From Amphibalanus amphitrite (taxonomy: Eukaryota; Arthropoda; Thecostraca; Balanomorpha; Balanidae): DNA of 64,000 bases. The stretch lies in contig NW_024881592.1 in assembly GCF_019059575.1 (NCBI RefSeq), forward strand, positions 1-64,000, given 5' to 3'. The translations under genes and the position numbers were made by a program. Position 1 is the first letter of the stretch; each line of letters opens with the position of its first letter. Under the pieces are notes generated by a model. It searched no databases. It was given only the letters and a program-made list of their open reading frames with translations, and had not been told where the DNA came from. Shown here piece after piece: positions 27,901 to 39,900 of this stretch.

Positions 27901-30900
27901 GTAGGGGTAGGGGTAGGGGTAGGGGTAGGGTAGGGTATGGTAGGGTAGGGTAGGGTAGGGGATTGTAGGGTAGGGTAGGGTAGGGGTAGGGGTAGGGGTA
28001 GGGGTAGGGTAGGGTATGGTAGGGTAGGGTAGGGTAGGGGATTGTAGGGTAGGGTAGGGTAGGGTAGGGTAGGGTAGGGTAGGGGATTGTAGGGTAGGGT
28101 AGGCGATTGTAGGGTAGGGTAGGGTAGGGTAGGGTAGGGTAGGGTAGGGTAGGGTATGGTAGGGTAGGGTAGGGTAGGGTATGGTAGTGTAAGGGTAGGG
28201 TAGGGTAGGGTAGGGTAGGGTAGGGGATTGTAGGGTAGGGTAGGGTAGAGTAGGGTAGGGTAGGGTAGGGTAGGGGATTGTAGGGTAGGGTAGGGTAGGG
28301 TATAGGGTAGGGTAGGGGATTGTAGGGTAGGGTAGGGTAGGGTAGGGTAGGGTAGGGTAGGGTAGGGGATTGTAGGGTAGGGTAGGGTAGGGTAGGGTAG
28401 GGTAGGGTAGGGGATTGTAGGGTAGGGTAGGGTAGGGTAGGGTAGGGTAGAGTAGGGTAGGGTAGGGTAGGGGTAGGGTAGGGTAGGGTAGTGTAGGGGT
28501 AGGGTAGGGTAGGGTAGTGTAGGGGTAAGGTAGGGTAGGGTAGGGGTAGGGTAGGGTAGGGTAGGGTATGGTAGTGTAGGAGTAGGGTAGGGTAGGGTAG
28601 GGTATGGTAGGGTAGGGTAGGGTAGGGTAGGGTTGCATTGAGTAACATCCTAACTTACAAAGGGCTCGAACAACTCGCATGCATCACCATCATACTTTAT
28701 AGTTCAATTAAAAGCAGTTACCCAGTTCTACACAAATAATACCAATAAAAATGCAAGTTTCTACACCCAAACTAATGCATCCGTTAATCATACATATCAA
28801 AACATACAGTTATCGCGTAAATCTGTACCTCTAGTTGTTATAAATTGCTTATTGCACCCATGGCCAACTGTCAGAGTTTGACTAATTTCAGACGGACATT
28901 GGACGTTTCGGAGCTCGGACACAATCTGTAAGGTCAACTCCGTCCCCCCCCCCCCGCCGACCAAAACCGCACCCAGAGGCATTGTTCGGCGTTTTGTTCA
29001 AATTAAATGGAGTGCCAAGTACGCACTGCGTAATGCGTATGTTGGATAGCTCAATCGTGTCCAACGTTATTGGTCTCTGGAATCAACTCTGAGCGCCGTA
29101 TCTACCAGTCATATAGGTATGCATAGCCGACGTTTCATGTGCCTCTCAGCGTTTCAGCTGCGCCATGCGATCACGCTCGGAGACTAATCTGCCGTAGATC
29201 CCACCTGGGCGACCCACGGGCTGTCCCGTATTACCGCCGGCCATACGGGAATTGACCCACCGTGCCACGTCCCTATTGGTGGTCACCGGCCTCGGTATGA
29301 CGTCACTGAGTGACGCAGTCGGCGGACCATCGGCAGCCTATCGGCGGCTCCGATAGAGGTCGCTGACTGCACGCTGCCCAGCTGGCAGTGTTTGGGCCTG
29401 TAGTGTGGGCCGGGCCGGCGCTGGCGGGGCTGGGCGAGGTATCCGGTGAGGTGGATACGCGCAGCGCGTGGAGTGCGACGCGTGTGCGGTGTGGTGCTCT
29501 CTGTGTGCCGGTCTTTGTGACGTCGTCTTGCAATCCGAATCCGGATCGGACGGACGTCTGAGACGAGCGAGTCGCGCCTGGCTGGTGGTGGGAATTTCCT
29601 AAACCAGCGCTCCCGTGCCGGCCGGTGACGCGTGTGTCTGCGGGGAAATTCGGCCGTTGCCCTGTGATCTGGGCTAGCGCCGGGCGGGCCGGCAGCCGCC
29701 GGCAGCCGCCGCAGCTGCGCCGGCTCCGCCATGCGGCTGGGGGAGCGGCTGCGGGCCTCGCTGTCGGGAGCCCTGGAGCGCGCGCCGCGACGGACCCGTT
29801 CGGTCCGCAGCCGGCGGCAGACACTCCCGAGGCCCGTCAGTCGCCTCAGTGACGACGTGCTCTTCCTCTGTGAGGGAGACGACGAGCTCAACTCGCTGAC
29901 GGCCAGCGGCAGCAGCGACAGCTCGCTGGCAGAGGTCAGCGCGGGCGGCGGACGGATTTGTGCCCGCCACCCCAGCGCCGAACCAGATGGGGTAGGTAAC
30001 TGTCACCTCATGGCACCGACCCAGACCGAGTGGGTAACCCAATGTCTCACCACCGACCCAGATGGGGTAGGTAACTGTCACCTCATGGCACCGACCCAGA
30101 CCGAGTGGGTAGCCCAATACCTCACCACCGACCCAGACCGTGTAGGTAACTGTCACCTCATGACACCGACCCAAGGTCGGGTCGGAATGTAATACGAGTA
30201 TAATGCGATTATGCGTGTAAGATAAGAGTACCTGCTACCTTGAGTAGGGCTATAATAGCATGTAGATTGTAAACCCGATCCCACGTGAGGGGGGTGGTGC
30301 TGGGTCAAGTTCAGAAATTTTAGAGGAGGGTACAGGCTACTCAGAGTACCTACTTAGTACTTACCGTTAGGCTTGATCGTATCTTATATCCATGAAGTAG
30401 CAAGTGGTGAGTTCTGATAAGTAACGTTAAACGTTGGCAAATCAATATCGCATTGAAGCAAAAGTGTTTTTATATTTTCATGGCTTATACGCAGCCACTG
30501 TCCCCGCTCGCATGCCACGGATTGACTTTTGGTCCCATGATTTACTATCGCCAGATAATGATACTAGCGAATGTGGTCTACACTACGATACGATAATGGC
30601 GTTACGAGCTTGTTTATCATATCATCAGCCGTCCACGATCACGGTGTATCGGGTGACCGATGCAACCGTACTCGTACGAAGAAACCATGTGCCACGATTT
30701 GTCGCGCGGTTATCTCCCCTAAGCCGATTATCGGTTGTGCTTGCATAGCCGGCCGTACGCGTCATTCCCCGTGCTAGAGTGGGATTTACACACGATTCGT
30801 GCCGGTTTCGCGTCATAAGCTGTCTTGAGTGTCTATGATAATCAACTGTCTGGCTGGTTGCATATTCCACGGCTAGCAGGGGTGTAGCCAAGATATCCTC

Positions 30901-33900
30901 AAGGAGGGGCCCAAGGTAACCCCCTCAAAATCCAAAAAGTCATCGGATTTCATCCACTTTTTTTGGAGGGGGCCCAAATAAAAAGAAAAATGTTTATTAA
31001 AAAAATAAAAATGTTAGTACTGAGAGGACAAACAAGGCCCACGAATAGCTTCATAGATTCGCTCAGCCGGTTCTGAGGGCGTTTTGAGGGCCTCGTAGGT
31101 CGGATGAGGGTCATCATTCAGACTGTCAAAGGCCCCTACAGCCGATGGGAGTCTCGTAAGCCGTCTGAGGGTCATGTAAGCCGTCTAAGGGCCACTCAGA
31201 CCGACAAAAGGCCTCTTGCACTCGCAGAGGGCCCTGTCAGACCGATGGAGGGCCCTCTCAGACAAACTAACGGCCCGTTCAGGTCATTTGAGGTCCTCCT
31301 TAAACCGATAGGGGCCCCTCAGATCGACAGTGGATCCCATCTGAGATCCCTCAAACCGACATAGGGTCAGACCAACAGTCGGAAACCAAAAGATCAACAG
31401 AGGGCAGGTGAACAGATTCGATCGAGGTCGATCGAAGGACCCATAGACCGGCAGGGGCCCCTCAGAACAGTGGAGGGCCTCTCCCAAGTCGGGAGAGGGT
31501 CCCTGAGATTGACAGAGGCCCCTCATGTCGGTAGAGGACCTCCTCAGGTGGGAAAAAAGCTTCTCCAGTTGATAGAGGTCCCCTCGGACGAACAACGGGC
31601 CCCTCAGGCCGATCGGGAGCCCCTCAGACCGACAGAAGGCCATCACGGTCCAAAAAGGGCCCATAATGCAAATTGCGACTACTTTAGACTAACTCGAGGG
31701 CAGCGCTTTTCGAGGAGCGCTGTGGCCCGAAGGTTTGGACTTTGAATTGTGAAAAACGCCCGCCCGCCGGAAAACGCAAACACCGCAAAACGCGCAAAAC
31801 GCACGCCCGAAACGCCAACGCAAACGTCGCAAAAAATAAACAAACGCCCGCCCGCCGCAAACCGCAAATAAAAAACGCAAAAACGCCGCAAAACAATAAA
31901 ACCGCCCGCCAACCGCAAACAAATTTAACACCGCAAACGACGCAAAAAAAAGAAGAAAACCGCCCGCATCGCCCGCCCGCCCGCCCGCCCGCCGCCAAAG
32001 ACAAACACCGCAAAAAACACAAAACGCCCGCCCGCCGCAAAACGTAAACACCGCAAAACGTGTAAAACGCACGCCCGAAAAGCCAACGCAAACGGCAAAA
32101 AATCACCCGACCGCCGCAAACCACACAGAAAAAAACGCCGAAACGCCGAAAAAAATAAAACCGCCCGCACCGCACCGACGCTAACTGCTAACCGAAAACG
32201 ACTAAAAGTCGCCCGCCAGCCGCCAAACGCAAACACCGCAAATAAGCGCCCGGCCGCAGCAAGATAATAATTTATCAGCGGCTGGCATACCGCTAGGCTG
32301 GTCATTTTCACAAATCAAAAAGATATCTGCAAAAATCTCCTAGATGAAAGCGCCCGATTAAAAAACGGATGGCACGTGCGTGTTCCTCGCCCCCAACTTC
32401 CTTCAGGTCAATCGTCATTTGGGTCATCTAACGCATTGACGTATCTGCAAAAATCTCCTAGATGAAAGCGCCCGAGTAAAAAACGGATGGCACGTGCGTG
32501 TTCCTCGCCCCCAACTTCCTTCAGGTCAATCGTCATTTGGGTCATCTAACGCATTGACGACCGGCTGGGTGGAATGAACATTGCGCCAAGAAACGTAAGT
32601 ATATTGTCAAAAAGAATCCCCAGAGTGGTGGATCCCAAAAGTTTGAAACTACCACTTTGGCCCACTGGACGACACCTTAAACAGTTGCCGACCGGATGAC
32701 ACCCATTGTTTGGTCTCCCACGCCATAGTATGCATCATGGGTGCGCCGAAATGACCAAAAGTCCCAATTTCCGGTGTGCAGGGTCATTTTCAACGGCACG
32801 TGGCACGTGGTTCTGGACTTTTCCGGCCACTTTGCGACATACCCATGGGTAGTGCACCGAATGGTGGTTGATCTGCATGTAAGAAAATGGGGGGTCGTTT
32901 GGATCGTTTTCGAGCAATCTGCCGTGGAACGCATTTTTTCATTTTCCCCATTGGCTTAACACGGAAATTTTTAAAGTCACGTGGCACGTGCACCAGATGG
33001 TCCGCGGAGGGGAGACCCATACCAGAACGTAGATCACCTGGCCCACTAGAAATCCTGAAAAAATCAGAATATTTGGACCAGCCGTTTTCAAGAGCATCAA
33101 GTTGTACTGATCTCAGGCAGCTTTTGCCAAATTGTCAGGGAACTCAGATTTGTTTTTCAATAGAAAAACACAATTCTAAAGAATAGTGTTTTAACTATTG
33201 ACAACAAACCTTCGGTTACAGAGGGCCCTTTAGATGTTCCACAATACCAGCATCTGCGATGCTGGGCTCCGCATCGCGGGACCGCAGGTTGTTTGAGCAA
33301 GCACCTTTGTAAACGCAGCAAAAACGCCCGCCGCCAAACGAGAGGATGAGCCTTGCACGTGCAGACCGGAGTCGGTGTGCTATCTTGAAGCGACCCCTAC
33401 ACGTGCGCACGTGCAGCTGCACCCCAACCGTGGCACATGAAAATAACGTCCGTTAAACGTAAACACTGACGCATTAAGACAAATATGGCGCCTTGCGGCA
33501 AGTGTGGTGTATTCATATCTGCCGTTTAGGCAGCCATCCCTCAATCAAAGCGCATCCTAATCGTCCCATGTTCGATAAAGTTACGCACATTCTGTGATTT
33601 GCGGCAAAAATGGCGCTTTGAGACAAACGTGGCGCACTGCGACAAACGTGGCGCATTCGTTCCTGTCACTTAACAATTTTATCCACCCACCAAAGTCCAG
33701 CCCAATTGGACTTAAACTGACAAAGTTATGTTCATTTGAATATTTCACAATAAAATATCTCCGCAACGGAGGTGCCCAAATCTGCACTTGTGCCACGTGA
33801 CCGCCGGTGGTGTAAGCAGGACTTGTCCCCTCACTGATTGCACCATTGCAGTGTTCCTGGCTTGTGCTGTTTTCGTGCTATAAGGCCACAAATCGGCAAA

Positions 33901-36900
33901 TACACGATAATCTGGGAGGTACGCGACTCAAACACGTGGCCACGTGGCACGTGCCGGACCTCTGATAGCTTCACCGTTCACGCCACGTGATGACCCATCG
34001 ACGTGGCCATCAGCATGTAAAAGATGACCCCGGCCGGTGTCACCGTCTCTGAACAGTGGACGGCTAAACTCAAAAAACGGGAAAATTTAGGGAAATTTCA
34101 CCTTCCGAATATATAATTTCCCCAGAATTTTAAATTTTTCATTTTACAAAAATCCGAGATAGCAGTTTTGTAGCCCCCTTCATTCTGTGCCTAAACCCAT
34201 TTTCAGATCGACCCTATCATAAAAACTGACGGCCTGACGGCTATTTCCCCCACTCCTTGCATTTCACAATGCTAGTATGTTTAAGCACCAAAATTGACCC
34301 CGTGCCACGGCACGTGCAATAGCACGTGCGACACGTGACCACTAGTGCGACAAGCTGGACTCATCTGCTCACCGGCTGCACTGATTTGGTGTCGCTAGTT
34401 GAAGTCGTTTTCACGCCATAGGACCCCGAGTAGGCCAATGTCGGATTTTCCCGGAGGTTACCCCATCAAACACGTTTGCACGTGGCACGTGCTTTTCAAT
34501 CGCCCCATATCTGACCCATACCATGTGGTAGCCGACACCCCGGGGCACAACATATTGGAACATTTTCAAAATCTAACGTGGAAATTTTTGACAAAATCGA
34601 TTTGAAAATAATATTTCGAAATCGCCATAGGCTCAACATGGGGTAACTGTTCGTGACGATTACCCGAAATTTTGTCAATTATATTTTAAATAATTACCAC
34701 CGTCAGTCGGGGTGCCAGCCCGAGATCCGACCCTAAAAATATCAGCAAATATAATTGACGAAATTTTTCGCAAATCGCATTTTAAATTTTCCCATGTTAA
34801 CCCTATGGGAAAATGCACGTGCCGATTACCCCAAAACAGGCCCATTATACCCATTATGTTTCATAATGAAGCATAACAACATGTTCTATGGTCGTTTCTC
34901 AACAGGTCCTGAAAGTTTAAACAAAATCGTATCATATAATTTTGTGCAATGAACGAATGAAAATGTCTCTGCAAAAACGTCCATTGACTTAACATGGGGA
35001 GCGAAAAAAGTTCAACTTTGACCTCGTGCAAAGGCACGTTACGAAATTCTGAGGGGTATACGGCGCACACTAGCGTGTACCGGAAAGTGTTTCCCATAAA
35101 ATGCTGGGAAGAAAACCACCCCTTTCTTGGCTCGTTTTTCCGCCATTCCCGATGGCGCAAAAAGTGTCCAAAACCCCATTGACTTAACATGGGCGAAAAT
35201 TGAAACGCACGTGCCACGTGCCACGAGGTTTTAAGCGAGTAGCGACCGGTGCCATCAGGTAGATCGCCTGCGGGAGCCCATACACTGAACTTTTTACGAA
35301 GATTGATCGATTCGTCTAGGCCCCAATCAAGTTGTACTGATTCGCGGCCAGACTTGCAAAACATAGCCCGGACAACGACCGCTCCGGTTGTTTTTCAATA
35401 GAAAAACACAATTCTAACGAATAGTGTTTGTCTTTTCAAACAACCTGCGGTTAAAATATGCAAAATTTGGGTGCAATCGGCCCGGCCGTTTTCGAGATCT
35501 TGAAGCGGCACCCTGCACGTGCGCACGTGCAAGCTGGGTCCCAACTGACTTGTGCACGGCACTCTATTCGCCGGTCTCTAGCGGTGTACCAAATTTGAGC
35601 TCAATCGGCCCAGCCAATTTCAAGATCTGGAAGCGACCCCTACACGTGCGCACGTGCAGCTGCACCCCAACCGCGGCACATGAAAATACATACTTACTGA
35701 CTTCTGCACGGCACCCTACTAACCAATCTCTAGTGGTATGCCAAATTTGAGCACAGTCGGTCCAGCCGTTCTTGAGATATGGAAGCGTCAGCCTGCACGT
35801 GCGCACGTGCAAACTGGGTCCCATCTGACTTGTGCACGGCACCCTACTCGCCGAGCCCTAACGGTGTGCCAACTTTGATCACAATCGGCCCAACCGTTCT
35901 CGAGATCTGGAAGCGTCACCCTGCCCGTGCGCACGTGCAGCGGCACCCCAACCGTGACACACAGAAATGTATTACCCGGCGGGTGCCTACCCCCATGCCA
36001 TGTATCAGCGCAATCGGCAAAATAACTACAGAGTTATTAGACTTGCTACCGAACTGACACCTCTTCGCTTTGCACGTGGCACGTGCATTAGGGGTCACAC
36101 ATACGCATCGAGAGTAGCACACTACGTGTGAGAAAGGAAGAAGCTATCTCACTCAAAAGACCGCGAGTGAAGTGGTCAAGCGGTTGTGGAGATATAACCT
36201 TTGCAAAGGCGCCCCCACAACGGCCGACTGCTAATATTCAGCAATAATCAGTGTCGCGTCCGCACATGGGAGGTGTCCCCTTCACCTGTTCGTATATTCT
36301 AATGTGGTTGGGTTCAAGTCACAGCCGAGCCCTGCTTTTTTACAACTTTTCTTGAAAACTGCACACCGTGCAGTGACGTTCTATACATCAGTGGAAAGAG
36401 CATCAAAAGTTGTATATTATATTAACTTTTCACCTATATATATTACTAACGATAAAAGTTATAGAGGAATAAAGACGCACCCATTGACTTTCCATGTTAA
36501 AAATTTTCATTTTCAAACGAACTTTATTAGAAAAAACGATTTCTGCCAGCTTAACGAAGCATACCAGCATGTACTATGCTCCTTTCTCTACAAGATATAA
36601 GAGTTTGGGCGAAATCTATCTCTAAAATTTTGTACAAAGATCGAATGAAAATGTCTCTGCAAAGTCTCGACATCGCCGTCCATTGACTTAACATGGGACA
36701 CAGCAAAATTCCAACTTTGATCTCGTGCAAAGACACGTTCCGAGATTCTGAGGGGTATACAGCGCACACTGGCGTGTACCTAAACGTGTTTGCCATAAAA
36801 TGCCGGGAAGAAAACCACCTCTTCCTTGGCTCGTTTTCCCGCCATTGGCGATCGCGCAAAAAGTGTCCAAAACCCCGTTCACTTAACATGGGGAAAATGG

Positions 36901-39900
36901 AATCGCACGTGCCACGTGCCACGAGATTCTGGCGGGTATACAGCGCACACTAGCGTGTACCCAAACGTGTTTGCCATAAAATGCTGGGAAGAAAACCACC
37001 CCCTTCTTGGCTCGTTTTCCCGCTATTGGGGATCGCGCAAAAAGTGTCCAAAACCCCATTGACTTAACATGGGGAAAATGGAATCGCACGTGCCACGCGC
37101 AAAAGACTTCTTAGCGAGTAACGACCGGTGCCATCAGGTAGATCGCCTCCGGGAGCCCATACACTGAACTTTTTACGAAGATTGAGCGATTCGTCTAGGC
37201 TGCGACCAAGTTGCCCCAATTCGCTGCCAGACTTGCAAAACATAGCCCGGAGAACGACCGCTCCGGTTGTTTTTCAATAGAAAAACACAATTCTAACGAA
37301 TAGTGTTTGTCTTTTCAAACAACCTGCGGTTACGTGCAGACCGGAGTGGGTGTGCTAAAAACTGACGTGCACGGCACCCTATTCGCCCGTCTAGAGCGGT
37401 GTGCAAAATTTGGGTGCAATCGGCCCGGCCGTTTTCGAGATCTTGAAGCGGCACCCTGCACGTGCGCACGTGCAAGCTGGGTCCCAACTGACTTGTGCAC
37501 GGCACTCTATTCGCCGGTCTCTAGCGGTGTACCAAATTTAATCGCATTCGGCCCAGCCGTTTCCAAGATCTGGAAACGACCCCTACACGTGCGCACGTGC
37601 AGTTGTACCCCAACCGTGGCACATGAAAATACATACTTACTGACTTGTGCACGGCACCCTACTAACCAGTCTCTAGTGGTATGCCAAATTTGAGCACAGT
37701 CGGTCCAGCCGTTCTTGAGATATGGAAGCGTCAGCCTGCACGTGCGCACGTGCAAACTGGGCCCCATCTGACTTGTGCACGGCACCCTACTCGCCGATCC
37801 CTAACGGTGTGCCAAGTTTGATCACAATCGGCCCAGCCGTTCTCGAGATCTGGAAGCGTCACCCTGCCCGTGCGCACGTGCAGCGGCACCCCAACCGTGA
37901 CACATTTAAATGCATTGCACGGCGGGTGCCTACATCCATGCCAAGTATCAGTGCAATCGGCAAACTAACTACAGAGTTATTAGACTTGTTACCGAACTGA
38001 CACCTCTTCGTTTTGCACGTGGCACGTGCATTAGGGGTCACCCATACGCATCGAGAATAGCACAGTACGTGTAAGAAAGGGAGGAGCTGTCCCACACAAA
38101 AGACCGCGAGTGATTTGGTCAAACAGTTGTGGAGATATAAGCTTTGCAAAGGCGCCCCCACGACGGCCGACTGCTAATATTTAGCAATAATCAGTGTCGC
38201 ATCCGCACACGGGAGGTATCCCCGTCACCTGTTCGTATACTCTAATGTGGTTGGGTTCAAGTCACAGTCGAGCCTTGATTTTTTACAGCTTTTCTTAAAA
38301 ACGGCACATCGTGCAGTGACGTTCTATGCACCAGTGGAAAGAGCATCAAAAATTGTATATTATATCAACTGTTCACCTATATATCTTACTAATGATAAAA
38401 GTTATAGAGGAATAAAGATGCTCCCATTGACTTTCCATGTTAACAATTTTCATTTTCAAACGAACTTTATTAGAAAAAACGATTTCTGCCAGCTTAACGA
38501 AGCATACCAGCATGTACTACGCTCTTTCCTCTACAAGATATCAGAGTTTGGGCAAATTCTATCTCTAAAATTTTGTACAATGAACGAATCAAAATGTCTC
38601 TGCAAAGGCTCGGCATCGCCGTCCATTGACTTAACATGGGACACAGCAAAAATCCAACTTTGACCTTGTGCATAGAGGTGTTGCGAGATTCTGGCGGGTA
38701 TACGGCGCACACGAGCGTGTACCTGAACGTGTTTGCCATAAAATGCTGGGAAGAAAACCACCGCTTCCTTGGCTCGTTTTCCCGCCATTCGCAATCGCGC
38801 AAAAAGTGTCCGAAACCCCGTTGACTTAACATGGGGAAAATGGAATCGCACGTGCCACGTGCCACGAGATTCTGGCGGGTATACAGCGCACACTAGCGTG
38901 TACCGGAACGTGTTTGCCATAAAATGCTGGGAAGAAAACCACCTCTTCCTTGGCCCGTTTTCCCACCATTGGCGATCGCGCAAAAAGTGTCCAAAACCCC
39001 GTTCACTTAACATGGGGAAAATGGAATCGCACGTGCCACGTGCAAAAGACTTTTTAGCGAGTAGCGACCGGTGCCATCAGGTAGATCGCCTCCGGGAGCC
39101 CATACACTGAACTTTTTACGAAGATTGTACATTTCGTCTAGGCCCCACCCAAGTTGCCCCAATTCGCGGCCAGACTTGCAAAACATAGCCCGGACAACGA
39201 CCGCTCCGGTTGTTTTTCAATAGAAAAACACAATTCTAACGAATAGTGTTTGTCTTTTCAAACAACCTGCGGTTACCGGCATCTGCGATGCCGGGCTCCG
39301 CATCGCGGGACCGCAGGTTGTTTGAGCAAGCACCTTTGTAAACGCAGCAAAAACGCCCGCCACCAAACGAGAGGATGAGCCTTGCACGTGCAGACCGCAG
39401 TCGGTGTGCTACGGACTGACGTGCACGGCACCCTATTCGTCGGTCTATAGCGGTGTGCCAAATTTGAGTGCAATCGACCCGGCCGTTTTCGAGATCTGGA
39501 AGCGACACCCTGCACGTGCGCACGTGCAGCCTAGGCCCCAATTGACTTGTGCACGGCACTCTATTCGCCGGTTTCTAGCGGTGTACCAAATTGGAGCTCA
39601 ATCAGCCCCGTCAATTTCAAGATCTGGAAGCGACCCCTACACGTGCGCTGGTGCAACTGCACCCCAACCGTGGCACATGAAAATACATACTAACTGACTT
39701 GTGCACGGCACCCTACTAACCAGTCTCTAGCGGTATGCCAAATTTCAGCAGAGTCGGCCCAGCCGTTCTTGAGATCTGGAAGCGTCAGCCTGCACGTGCG
39801 CACGTGCATAGCGGGTCCCATCTGACTTGTGCACGGCACCCTACTTACCAGCCTCTAGCGGTGTGCCAAGTTTGATCACAATCGGCCCAGCCGTTCTCGA

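Noticed and set aside
27806-28680. Two minus-strand frames of 280 and 284 codons (Tyr-Pro-Thr-Leu repeats)
   Set aside because: They are direct translations of the GTAGG pentamer tract; a 5 bp unit gives a 5-residue period in every frame lacking a stop.
29283-29891. Minus-strand frames of 202 and 173 codons
   Set aside because: Arg/Pro/Ala-rich antisense frames over a CpG-rich promoter and exon; no domain, and the + strand frame has a better start and phase-consistent donor.
31684-32311. Several Phe/Arg/Cys-rich minus-strand frames of 120-163 codons
   Set aside because: Produced by T-poor repetitive DNA, with no protein family resemblance.
36300-36350. tRNA-like B box (GGTTCAAGTC) followed by a T run
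   Set aside because: No A box or foldable cloverleaf at the right distance upstream; it recurs only as part of the tandem units.
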